A stretch of DNA of 64,000 nt from Mucilaginibacter aquariorum (lineage in GTDB: Bacteria; Bacteroidota; Bacteroidia; Sphingobacteriales; Sphingobacteriaceae), in NCBI RefSeq assembly GCF_024498135.1, contig NZ_JANHOH010000008.1:124001-188000 (forward strand), written 5' to 3'. A program made the position numbers and the translations under genes. The notes under the pieces were generated by a model that worked only from the letters and a program-made list of their open reading frames with translations, was not told where the DNA came from and did not search any database. This document shows positions 37,035-46,425 of the stretch, piece by piece (positions within the stretch are counted from its first letter, which is position 1; every line of letters begins with the position of its first letter).

Positions 37035-40000
37035 ATGCGTATAAAAATATATATATTATGTATATGGGCTTTTGCCATGCCTGCATATTTGCATGCGCAA
37101 AACAATAGTTATCAATTTTCTCATTTAGATATCACCAACGGCCTTTCTGATAACCAGGTTAACTGTATTTATAAGGATGAAAAAGGTTTTATGTGGTTTG
37201 GTACCACATCGGGCTTAAACCGGTACGATGGTAATAAGTTTAAAGTATTTAAACGCGATGTTAAAGACCCCAATTCACTTGCCGAGAACCACGTTATGCG
37301 TATTGCCGAAGGGCCGGGCAAAAAGTTATGGATCTTTACCCACAGTGATATTAGTATATATGACCCAACGGTAGAACGGTTTTCAAACAATATCGCTGCG
37401 GAGCTGTCGCATTATAAAATACCCGCCAACCCCATTACCCGTATTGAGAAGGATAAGCAGGGCGAATTTTGGTTTGCAACAAATAAAAAAGGCCTTTACC
37501 GCTATAGCCCTCAAACAGGCGGAACGGTTTTTTATAATGATTCGGGAAAATCGCCCGCAGTGCTGCATTCAAACCATGTAATAGATATGGTGGCTTCGCA
37601 GCCCAATTGTTTATGGCTTATTTACAATGATGGCATTATAGAGCAATTAGATACCAAGGCTAATAAAGTTTTGAAAAGGTATGATGGACTGGCTAAAGCC
37701 CTTGATACCAAACCCCGAAATTTTATCATGATAATGGATAACAAACAAAACCTGTGGGTATGTTCTGATGCCGGAACAATCGGAGTTTATTGTTATAAAA
37801 CGTTAGATAATAAGCTTGTTCATTACAGCAAGGATACTCCTGAGGGCAGGCTCAATTCAAATGTGATAACCAGTATTATCCAAACAGATGATGACAAAAT
37901 TTGGGTTGGATCAGATCATGGCGGCATTAATGTTATCGACCCTGTCACTAACAAGGTGTATTATATATTAAATAGAGCTGACGATGCCAAATCGTTAAGC
38001 GGTAACAGCATTTACCTTTACAAAGATAATACCGGAATTATTTGGGCGGGTACATTTAAGCAGGGGCTAAATTATTATCATCGGGGTATAATGCAGTTCC
38101 CACTTTATAAGCACCTTACCACCGATCCTAAAAGTTTGCCTTTTGAGGATATAAACAGCTTTGAAGAAGATGATAAGCAAAACTTATGGATAGGTACAAA
38201 CGGTAACGGCCTTATTTATTTTAACAGGGCTACGAACGCCTATACCCAGTTTAAACATGATCCATCAAACCCCAACAGCATTACCAGTGATATAATTGTA
38301 AGATTATATATCGACAAGAAAAAACGACTTTGGATAGGTACCTATTTTGGTGGCTTAGATTGCTACGATGGCAAAACATTTACACACTATCGTCACAACA
38401 AGAAAGATCCGGGCAGTTTGACGGATGACCGTGTATATACCATCATGGAGGATGCCGCGGGCGAACTTTGGGTAGGCACATTTGCGGGCGGGTTTAACGT
38501 TTTCGATCCAAAAACAAATTCTTTCCGGCACCCTAAATATCCCGGTAATTCTGATTATACCTCTGTTATTTACGAGGACAGGCAGCAGAATAAGTGGGTA
38601 GGTAGAGACCGGGGAATAGATGTTATCCTAAAAGGATCAAATAAGGTGAAGCATTACTTATCAATACCTAAAAATGTTAACAGCCTTGTAGGTAACGATG
38701 TAAATACTATTACCCAGGATAGAAAGGGGCTAATATGGATAGGTACAAAAGATGGTTTAAGCATATTAAATACCAAAACAAATAGCTTCTTAAATATTGA
38801 AGAAGGGGTGAATTTGCCCGCAAATAATGTATCAAACATTATTGAGGATAATGCCGGCCGGATGTGGGTAAGTACCACTAACGGGCTTGCAAGTATAATG
38901 CTTACCGAAGCCGGAGGTAAGTACAAAGTGGATATAAATAATTATAATGAATTGGACGGGTTGCAGGGCAGGGCATTCAATTTATATGCCGCCAAACGGC
39001 TAAAAAGTGGCGAATTAGTGTTCGGTGGTATACATGGCTTTAATTTGTTCGACCCCATTGTATTAAACACATTTAAGCCTAAGCCCAGCCTTGTGTTTAC
39101 CGATCTTAACTTATTTAACAAAAGCGTTGCAGTGGGCGATACCCTAAATGGCAAGGTAATTTTGACTAAAGCTCTTTCAGAAACTAAAGAAATTACCCTA
39201 CAACACAACCAAAATGTCTTTGATATCGAGTTTGCTGCTTTCGACTATTTTAACCCCAATAAAATAAAATTTGAGTATAAACTTGAAGGATTTGATAAAG
39301 GCTGGATCACTGCAACAGGCAATAATCGTAAGGCTACTTATACCAACCTTGATGGTGGCGATTACACTTTTAAGGTACGCGCCCAGGGAACCAATAATGA
39401 AGGTGAAATTTCACTGAATATTAAAGTGCTGCCCCCATTTTTCAAGTCAACCTTTGCCTATATCAGTTATTTTGTATTGCTGCTTAGCGGGTTGTTCTAT
39501 ATACGCCACCGCGGTATCCAAAAGCTAAAACGCCAGTTTGAAAGCGCGCAGGCAAGCATTGAAGCCGAACGCAAAATAGCACAGGAGCGCGAGGAAGCGC
39601 GTAGGATGCACCAGCTCGACCTGATGAAGATAAAGTTCTTTACCAATGTAAGCCACGAGTTTCGTACACCGCTATCACTTATTTTATCGCCTATTGATAG
39701 TCTTATTAAAACCGTTGATAAGGCCGATCAGCAAAGCCAGCTTGCCACTATTAAAAGAAATGGCAAAAGGCTTTTAAACCTGGTAAACCAACTGCTCGAT
39801 TTTAGAAAGATGGAGTATAATGAGTTAAAACTTAGTTTAAAGCAAGGTGATATAGTAAAGTTTATAAAAGAAGTTTCAGCATCGTTTATGGATGTTGCTC
39901 ATCAAAAAAAGATCGAATTTTTGATAGAAAGCGAGGTGTATTCTTATGTTACTAATTTCGATCATGATAAAATAGAGCGGATATTATTTAACCTGCTTTC

Positions 40001-41207
40001 TAATGCATTCAAATTTACCCCCTCAGGCGGGCAAATAAGTGTGATGTTAAATTTATATCGTTGCGGTATAAATGAGGAAAAAAATAATCTCGAGATAAAG
40101 GTAATTGATACCGGTATTGGCATCGCGACAGAAAATCAGGGCAAAATATTTGACCGGTTTTTTCAGGATGATATGCCCGAAAGTCTTTTAAACCAGGGAA
40201 GCGGGATAGGCCTGTCTATAACCAAGGAGTTTGTTAAAATGCAGGGCGGTTCAATTGAACTGGAGAGTGAACTTAATTATGGAAGCTGTTTTACGGTAAT
40301 ATTACCGGTTGAGCAGCAGTGCGAGAAAAAAGAACTTGAGGTGATTGCAGAAACGGGCGCTGAGGCCCTTGTGCCTGCTACATCTAAAATGAACCCGGGC
40401 CTGGCAGGTGCAGGTAAAAAGGCTACTATTTTATTGATAGAAGATAATGATGACCTGCGGTTTTATTTGAAGGATAATTTAAAAAACAGTTTTCACATCA
40501 TTGAGGCTGTTAATGGTAAGGATGGATGGCAAAAAGCGCTCTCGATGCATCCAAAACTTATAGTTAGCGATATAAGCATGCCCGAAATGAATGGGATAGA
40601 GCTGTGTAAAAAGATAAAATCGGATGCACGTACGGCCCAGATCCCGGTGATATTGTTAACCGCGCTTACTACCGAGGAAGACCAACTGGCCGGATTAGAA
40701 AGCGGAGCGAACGATTACATATTAAAACCGTTTAACTTCGAGATCCTGCTTTCTAAGATCCATAACTCCTTACAAATGCACCAAACCCTTAAAACTACTT
40801 ATCAAAAGCAGATTGAGGTAAAGGCAGAGGATATTCATATTGTATCTGAGGATGAAAAGTTTTTAAAGAATGCATTTGAGTACATAGAACTTAATATAAC
40901 CAAAATTAATTTCTCTGTTGAGGAACTAAGCAAACAACTTAACCTGAGCAGAGTATCGTTATACAAAAAACTACTCACACTTACAGGCAAAACCCCGGTA
41001 GATTGCATCCGAACAGTAAGATTAAAAAGAGCGGTGCAGTTGTTAGAAAAGAGCCAGTTAAGCATTGCCAATGTTGCTTACGAAGTTGGCTTTAATAACC
41101 CCACCTATTTTTCAAAAGTTTTTAAGGAAGAGTACGGTATACTGCCTTCTGAATATGTAAACCAACATCGCAAAAATAAAAAGGAGCCGTTAGAAACCAT
41201 CCTTTAA
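37035..41207 (+). CDS. Hybrid two-component system regulator (HTCS2)
   Basis: 1390 residues with the same architecture as HTCS1: signal peptide (ends near LHAQ, about 22), propeller repeats (KGFMWFGTTSGLNRYDG and many more), Y_Y_Y domain (about 715-795), membrane segment near 800-825, a coiled linker, HisKA with H874 (VSHEFRTPL), HATPase_c (GSGIGLSIT), receiver with D1179 (SDISMP) and AraC-type HTH (about 1285-1380). It lies in the same direction as, and directly before, SusC/SusD/GH31, and after the mannanase genes. The 21-bp-spaced repeats at 30108 and 41357 are its likely targets. Confidence 0.95.
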   Translation: MRIKIYILCIWAFAMPAYLHAQNNSYQFSHLDITNGLSDNQVNCIYKDEKGFMWFGTTSGLNRYDGNKFKVFKRDVKDPNSLAENHVMRIAEGPGKKLWIFTHSDISIYDPTVERFSNNIAAELSHYKIPANPITRIEKDKQGEFWFATNKKGLYRYSPQTGGTVFYNDSGKSPAVLHSNHVIDMVASQPNCLWLIYNDGIIEQLDTKANKVLKRYDGLAKALDTKPRNFIMIMDNKQNLWVCSDAGTIGVYCYKTLDNKLVHYSKDTPEGRLNSNVITSIIQTDDDKIWVGSDHGGINVIDPVTNKVYYILNRADDAKSLSGNSIYLYKDNTGIIWAGTFKQGLNYYHRGIMQFPLYKHLTTDPKSLPFEDINSFEEDDKQNLWIGTNGNGLIYFNRATNAYTQFKHDPSNPNSITSDIIVRLYIDKKKRLWIGTYFGGLDCYDGKTFTHYRHNKKDPGSLTDDRVYTIMEDAAGELWVGTFAGGFNVFDPKTNSFRHPKYPGNSDYTSVIYEDRQQNKWVGRDRGIDVILKGSNKVKHYLSIPKNVNSLVGNDVNTITQDRKGLIWIGTKDGLSILNTKTNSFLNIEEGVNLPANNVSNIIEDNAGRMWVSTTNGLASIMLTEAGGKYKVDINNYNELDGLQGRAFNLYAAKRLKSGELVFGGIHGFNLFDPIVLNTFKPKPSLVFTDLNLFNKSVAVGDTLNGKVILTKALSETKEITLQHNQNVFDIEFAAFDYFNPNKIKFEYKLEGFDKGWITATGNNRKATYTNLDGGDYTFKVRAQGTNNEGEISLNIKVLPPFFKSTFAYISYFVLLLSGLFYIRHRGIQKLKRQFESAQASIEAERKIAQEREEARRMHQLDLMKIKFFTNVSHEFRTPLSLILSPIDSLIKTVDKADQQSQLATIKRNGKRLLNLVNQLLDFRKMEYNELKLSLKQGDIVKFIKEVSASFMDVAHQKKIEFLIESEVYSYVTNFDHDKIERILFNLLSNAFKFTPSGGQISVMLNLYRCGINEEKNNLEIKVIDTGIGIATENQGKIFDRFFQDDMPESLLNQGSGIGLSITKEFVKMQGGSIELESELNYGSCFTVILPVEQQCEKKELEVIAETGAEALVPATSKMNPGLAGAGKKATILLIEDNDDLRFYLKDNLKNSFHIIEAVNGKDGWQKALSMHPKLIVSDISMPEMNGIELCKKIKSDARTAQIPVILLTALTTEEDQLAGLESGANDYILKPFNFEILLSKIHNSLQMHQTLKTTYQKQIEVKAEDIHIVSEDEKFLKNAFEYIELNITKINFSVEELSKQLNLSRVSLYKKLLTLTGKTPVDCIRTVRLKRAVQLLEKSQLSIANVAYEVGFNNPTYFSKVFKEEYGILPSEYVNQHRKNKKEPLETIL

Positions 41208-41356
41208 TTACTGCCAATTTATCCAATTTGCACCTCACTACAGGGTGCCTCCATCACTGCAAATAAGCTGTCTCCTATCACCATAAAAAATTAATAGTTT
41301 TTAAAGATGTTTTTCATTCTAATTATAATTATCTGAAAATAAGGCACTTATAACAG

Positions 41357-41389
41357 GTTAACATTTGTTACATAAACGTTAACATTTGT
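41357..41389 (+). promoter_or_regulatory. Direct-repeat element upstream of SusC (PUL 2), putative HTCS2 site
   Basis: GTTAACATTTGT occurs identically at 41357 and 41378, 21 bases apart (two helical turns), and both copies are followed within the element by a related spacer. A -7-like TATATTTT lies at 41413-41420. The element ends 105 bases before the SusC ATG, almost the same geometry as the copy at 30108. Confidence 0.62.
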
Positions 41390-41494
41390 GGCATCCCTTC
41401 TAATTATACTCTTATATTTTTAGTTCGCATTAATCAGCAGATCCAAAACGGATAGATCTGATAGATAGCAAACCAATTAAAACTAATATAAAGT

Positions 41495-44400
41495 ATGATG
41501 AGAAAACTACAAATTAAACATTTTGTGGCACTTATCGGATTAAGCTTATCGCTGTTGATAAGTATGTCCGGTTATGCCCAAAACCGACAGATCACCGGAA
41601 CGGTTACATCCGCCGAAGGAGTTGTTCCGGGAGCTTCAGTTGCCGTAAAGGGGACTACCATAGGTGTTATGACCGATGCTAATGGAGCTTTCAGATTAGC
41701 AGTTCCGGAAAATGCAACCCTGGTTATAAGTATGATCGGATACAATACCCAGGAAATGGCCATAGGGGCAAGCAACTCTTATAATATAAAATTGACAGCC
41801 AATGTAAGCGCCCTAAATGAGGTTGTTGTAGTGGGTTACGGTACTTCCAGGCGTAAAGATCTTACAGGTTCTGTAAGCTCTGTTACCGCAGACCAGGTAG
41901 CAAAGGTACCTGTTACCGCATTAGATCAGGCTTTACAAGGCCGTTCATCGGGCGTGCAGGTAACTAATAATGATGGTGCCCCGGGCAGCGGCGTTACGGT
42001 ATTGATACGTGGCGTTGGTAGTTTGGGTAGTAACGATCCCTTGTATGTAGTTGATGGTTACCCAATAACCGGCGGCCTTAACAATATTAACCCCAACGAT
42101 ATTGCATCAATGGATATATTGAAGGATGCATCGGCCACTGCCATATATGGTGTGCGTGCATCAAACGGTGTTGTTATTATTACCACCAAAAAGGGAAGAA
42201 AAGATGGTGTTGAGGTATCTCTTGATGCTTACACATCTGTACAATCTGAACCAAAAAAATACAAGGTATTAAATGCTGAGCAGTGGGCCACACTTGCAAA
42301 CCAAACCCCGGGGTTTGATCGTTTGCCTGAATGGGCCAATCCCTCAGCCCTGCAAAATGTAAACTGGCAGGACGAAGTTTATCGTACTGGCTTAAGGCAA
42401 AATTACAACTTAGCTGTCCGCGGTGGAAGCGAAAAAGTACAGGCAGCATTTTCTGCAGGCTACTTCGATCAAAAGGGTGTAGTGTTGGGTTCTTATTTTA
42501 AAAGAATTAACATGGGGTTGAATCTTGATTACACAGCTACAAAATGGCTTAAATCATCATCAAGCGCCAAATACTCACGTCAAAACAGTAACAACCCATT
42601 TGGTACAGGTGCTTTGGCTACCTTAAGCGAGCTAATACCAACTATAGGTGGTAACAAGCTTACCAATAAAGCTAAAGATGAAAACGGTAATTATGGTTTC
42701 TATGATCCGGTAAATACTTATGTTAAAAGCTGGAATAATCCACTATACACTATCGAAACCCAGGATGCAAAAAATTTAACTAATTACTTTTTGGGCACTA
42801 CCTCATTAGAGGCCACTTTGATAGATGGATTAAAGATCAAAACAAATTTAGGGGTTAATACCACCGATTATTCGGGTTACTTTTTTACACCTTCGGATAC
42901 CCGTTCTTTAGATCAATATGGTGTTGCAAGCCCTAACCTTCAAAACACTTACTCGCAAAGTGCAAACAACACATTCGAGTGGTTATGGGAGAACACTATA
43001 TCTTACTCTAAAACTTTTGGCGACCATGCAATTGATTTTGTGGGCGGTGTTTCTCAACAGGAAAACACTTTCCGCCAGGTGGGTGGTAGTGGCAGAAATA
43101 TGATTAGTGATGCCGTAAGGGACTTAGGACAAGTTGAAAATCTGATTGCATTTGGCAACAAGCAAACGTTTACGCTTGCTTCGCAGTTTGGAAGATTAAA
43201 CTACAAGTTTAAAGATAAATACCTTCTTACAGCGACAGTAAGGCGCGATGGTTCATCAAAGTTTTATAAAGGCAATCAATATGGTGTGTTTCCTTCGGGT
43301 TCAATCGCCTGGAGAGCAAAGGAAGAATCATTTTTAAAAGAGGTTAACTTTCTTTCCGATTTAAAATTCAGGGCCAGTTATGGTGAAGTGGGTAACCAGG
43401 CCGGTATCAGGCCATTCCAATACCTTGCCAGGTATAGTTCTGGCGGGCCGGCCACATCAGGTACAAACGTAGGCTATCCGTTTGGCGATACTTACCAAAA
43501 TGGTTTGGCTTATGTAAATCTTGATAATCAGGGTTTAACTTGGGAAACTTCAAGGCAAACAGACATTGGTTTAGACGCGGCATTTTTAAATGGCGACCTT
43601 ACCTTAACGCTTGATTATTACAGAAAAGATTCTAAAGACTTTTTGTTACAGATTCCAACAGCATCACAATCAGGTGTAACACAATCGGCCCAAAACGCGG
43701 GTAGTATCAGAAACCAGGGATTCGAGATCTCTATAAACTACAGGCATGCTATAAACGACTTTAGATATGGCTTAGGTTTAAACCTTACTACGGTTAACAA
43801 TGAACTGTTGAGCATTACTAAAAATACAAGATTTATAGGCAACCTTGTAAACTTAACTACCCCGGCAAATGGATGGCAGCAGTTTAGCCAAACTAATATT
43901 GGCCAGCCTGTAGGTGAATTTTACGGTTACAAAAGCGTAGGTATATTCCAATCGCAGCCCGAGATTAATGCACTGGATACAAAAGCACCTGATGGGCACT
44001 ATCAGGGTAATGCAGCCCAACCAACCCAGCCCGGCGATCGTAAATTTGCAGACATTAATGGTGATGGGCAGATCACTGCTGATGACCGTACAAGCTTAGG
44101 AAGCCCTATTCCTAAATTTTATGGTGGTTTTAATCTTGATCTTGCTTACAAGGCATTTGATTTTAACGCGTTCTTTTACGGTAGCTATGGTAACAAAATA
44201 TTTAATTACCAGGCGCGTAACTTAGAGAGTTTCCAGGCACCGGGCTTTGTTGGTATACAAAACGTGAGTGTTGATTATTATCAAAACCACTGGTCTCCAA
44301 CCAACCCGTCTAACCGCTATGCACGCGTTAATTATAATGATGATGTAAGCGCTAACAACGTAGCATCAAGTATATATGTTGAAAATGGCAGTTACCTGCG

Positions 44401-44665
44401 TTTACGTAACGTTACATTAGGGTATACCCTTCCATCTAACATTGCAAAGAAACTTACCTTAAACAGGGTTAGGTTATATATTGCCGCACAAAACCTGTTC
44501 ACTATTACTAAATACAGTGGTCTTGATCCGGAAATTGGTCAGCCAACCGGTACAGATCCTAATAATAATAATAGTTCTGCAAATAACCCTACAGCATCGG
44601 GTGTTGATGTAGGTACTTATCCGTCATCGAAGTTCTACACGGTGGGTTTAAATGTGACATTTTAG
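41495..44665 (+). CDS. SusC/RagA-family TonB-linked outer-membrane transporter (PUL 2)
   Basis: 1056 residues: signal peptide ending near SGYAQ (about 29), carboxypeptidase-regulatory-like domain (about 32-105), plug (VVVVGYGTSRRKDLTGS; PLYVVDGYP; DILKDASATAIYG; VVIITTKKG) and a barrel ending in VGLNVTF. It forms the import complex with the SusD encoded 27 bases downstream. The low-complexity NNNNSSANN stretch near the C-terminus is an extracellular loop, not damage. Substrate is inferred to be a hemicellulose fragment from the GH31, GH9 and GH26 neighbours. Confidence 0.95.
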   Translation: MMRKLQIKHFVALIGLSLSLLISMSGYAQNRQITGTVTSAEGVVPGASVAVKGTTIGVMTDANGAFRLAVPENATLVISMIGYNTQEMAIGASNSYNIKLTANVSALNEVVVVGYGTSRRKDLTGSVSSVTADQVAKVPVTALDQALQGRSSGVQVTNNDGAPGSGVTVLIRGVGSLGSNDPLYVVDGYPITGGLNNINPNDIASMDILKDASATAIYGVRASNGVVIITTKKGRKDGVEVSLDAYTSVQSEPKKYKVLNAEQWATLANQTPGFDRLPEWANPSALQNVNWQDEVYRTGLRQNYNLAVRGGSEKVQAAFSAGYFDQKGVVLGSYFKRINMGLNLDYTATKWLKSSSSAKYSRQNSNNPFGTGALATLSELIPTIGGNKLTNKAKDENGNYGFYDPVNTYVKSWNNPLYTIETQDAKNLTNYFLGTTSLEATLIDGLKIKTNLGVNTTDYSGYFFTPSDTRSLDQYGVASPNLQNTYSQSANNTFEWLWENTISYSKTFGDHAIDFVGGVSQQENTFRQVGGSGRNMISDAVRDLGQVENLIAFGNKQTFTLASQFGRLNYKFKDKYLLTATVRRDGSSKFYKGNQYGVFPSGSIAWRAKEESFLKEVNFLSDLKFRASYGEVGNQAGIRPFQYLARYSSGGPATSGTNVGYPFGDTYQNGLAYVNLDNQGLTWETSRQTDIGLDAAFLNGDLTLTLDYYRKDSKDFLLQIPTASQSGVTQSAQNAGSIRNQGFEISINYRHAINDFRYGLGLNLTTVNNELLSITKNTRFIGNLVNLTTPANGWQQFSQTNIGQPVGEFYGYKSVGIFQSQPEINALDTKAPDGHYQGNAAQPTQPGDRKFADINGDGQITADDRTSLGSPIPKFYGGFNLDLAYKAFDFNAFFYGSYGNKIFNYQARNLESFQAPGFVGIQNVSVDYYQNHWSPTNPSNRYARVNYNDDVSANNVASSIYVENGSYLRLRNVTLGYTLPSNIAKKLTLNRVRLYIAAQNLFTITKYSGLDPEIGQPTGTDPNNNNSSANNPTASGVDVGTYPSSKFYTVGLNVTF

Positions 44666-44692
44666 ATGATATTAAAGTAACAGAAACGAATA

Positions 44693-46309
44693 ATGAAAAA
44701 GAAAATATATTTATATATACTAACAGTAGGACTGATAGTATTGATTCCCTTCAGTTGTAAAAAAGGGTTTCTGAATCAAATAGATTCATCTAACCCAACA
44801 GAGCAAGTCTTATTTAACAAGCCTTCGGATGGTATTGCACTTGTTAACGCCATATACGATACCTACCAAAATGCCGACCTGTTAAAAAAGTCGCTTTGGT
44901 ATTATGCCAATTTCCAGTCGCACGATTTTTTTAACTGGGGTAACGACAGGTTTTATAATACATATGCTATACCATCTACATTTGGCGGTATACAGGTGTT
45001 TTGGCAGCGTGCCTATATTGGCATTGCCAGGGCAAACTCGGCTATTGAAATATTGAAAACAATGAAGGACAAAGGCGTACTTACCGAGGCGCTGGCTAAC
45101 CGATTAACAGGTGAAGTGTACTTTCTGCGCGGAATGACCTATTACTATCTTGCAGCGAGCTTTGGTGGTGTACCGTTAGAGCTAAAAAGCGGCGCAAATG
45201 ATGGTTTAAAGCCCAGGAGCACACAGGATGAGGTATTTGCACAAGTGGAATCTGACTTAAAAACTGCAGCAGACTTGCTACCCTGGAAAGAGGAGTATGA
45301 TGCCAAAGAACTTGGTCGCGCTACAAAAGGGGCGGCGCTTGGATATTTGGGGTCGGCACAAATGTGGCTAAAAAAATATCCTGAGGCTTTGGCTAATTTT
45401 AATTTGCTTAATGGCAAATACAGCCTGATGTCTGATTTTATGCAGATACATGAATACAAAAATAAAAATAAGGAGGAAGCGCTTTTTGAAATACAGTTTA
45501 TTGTTGCCGGAACACAGAGCTGGGGCCCAAGTAATGAAGTCGCATGGATAGGTACTTTTGGCATGCCGGAAGAGGTGTCTAACTTTGGATATGATTACGG
45601 TAATAAAGGTTTATATGATGGCTTTCAGACCGGCGACTTACGAAAAGCGGCAACCATTATAGGCCCTGGTGATATTAACCCAAGCCCGGCTATAATTGCC
45701 AGAGGAGGTATAAAATCTTATCCGTTAGTAATTGCAGGTTTTGCAAGCAGCGATGCTGCTGTTAAAGCCAAATATACAGGCGACGATGGCAAGATCATTA
45801 ATACATGCGGTACTGTTACACGCCCGTGGGTAGGCTCTGATAATACTATCCCAAGAAGCGGTTATTACTGCGAAAAAATGTGGCGCGATCCAACACTGGA
45901 TGGGAACTCCGGTAACGGCAATATTTTTGGCGCGCAAAATCAGATCCTGTTGCGCTACGGAGAAATTCTGTTAAGTAAAGCAGAATGCCAAGCCAGAACG
46001 GGTGATAACGCAGGTGCCTTAGCTACACTAAAAATTCTTCGTGACAGGGCTTTTGGCGGCAGCGCGCCAGCGGTGTATATAAGTGAAGGTAAAGTGATAA
46101 CCGATCCGTTGCAAATGATATATCACGAATACAGGCACGAGCTTACGGGCGAATATTCAACATTCTATAATTTGCGTAGGGCAGGAGTTGCAACATCCTT
46201 TATTAAGGAAGTTTACGATATTGACATTCCTGCGGGTCATGAACTATACCCTATCCCTCAATACGAGATAGGGCTTAATCCAAACCTGGCGCAAAATCCT
46301 GGTTACTAA
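44693..46309 (+). CDS. SusD/RagB-family surface glycan-binding lipoprotein (PUL 2)
   Basis: 538 residues with lipobox IPFSC (C22), a typical SusD length. SusD features: the TPR-like N-terminal region (EVYFLRGMTYYYLAASFGGVPLEL) and the C-terminal region (NQILLRYGEILLSKAECQARTG; YHEYRHELTGEYSTFYNLRRAG). It binds glycan at the cell surface as the lid of the upstream SusC. A terminator-like hairpin follows, so the GH31 gene may depend on read-through or its own promoter. Confidence 0.94.
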   Translation: MKKKIYLYILTVGLIVLIPFSCKKGFLNQIDSSNPTEQVLFNKPSDGIALVNAIYDTYQNADLLKKSLWYYANFQSHDFFNWGNDRFYNTYAIPSTFGGIQVFWQRAYIGIARANSAIEILKTMKDKGVLTEALANRLTGEVYFLRGMTYYYLAASFGGVPLELKSGANDGLKPRSTQDEVFAQVESDLKTAADLLPWKEEYDAKELGRATKGAALGYLGSAQMWLKKYPEALANFNLLNGKYSLMSDFMQIHEYKNKNKEEALFEIQFIVAGTQSWGPSNEVAWIGTFGMPEEVSNFGYDYGNKGLYDGFQTGDLRKAATIIGPGDINPSPAIIARGGIKSYPLVIAGFASSDAAVKAKYTGDDGKIINTCGTVTRPWVGSDNTIPRSGYYCEKMWRDPTLDGNSGNGNIFGAQNQILLRYGEILLSKAECQARTGDNAGALATLKILRDRAFGGSAPAVYISEGKVITDPLQMIYHEYRHELTGEYSTFYNLRRAGVATSFIKEVYDIDIPAGHELYPIPQYEIGLNPNLAQNPGY

Positions 46310-46331
46310 TATTTGATTGGTTATATTTAGT

Positions 46332-46366
46332 AAAGGCCCTCTCTGTAATGGAGGGGCCTTTTTTTT
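46332..46366 (+). terminator. Terminator after SusD (PUL 2)
   Basis: AAAGGCCCTC and GAGGGGCCTTT form a GC-rich stem with one bulge around an 8-9-base loop, followed by a run of eight or more T. It separates SusCD from GH31. Confidence 0.8.
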
Positions 46367-46425
46367 CTCATTTTTTATTGCATCGCTCAATACCTTACAT
46401 GAAGTGCTGAGCATATATAACAAAC

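Noticed and set aside
44560-44600. Asn-rich stretch in SusC2 as possible frameshift or slippage
   Set aside because: The frame is intact and the stretch falls in a variable extracellular loop near the C-terminus.
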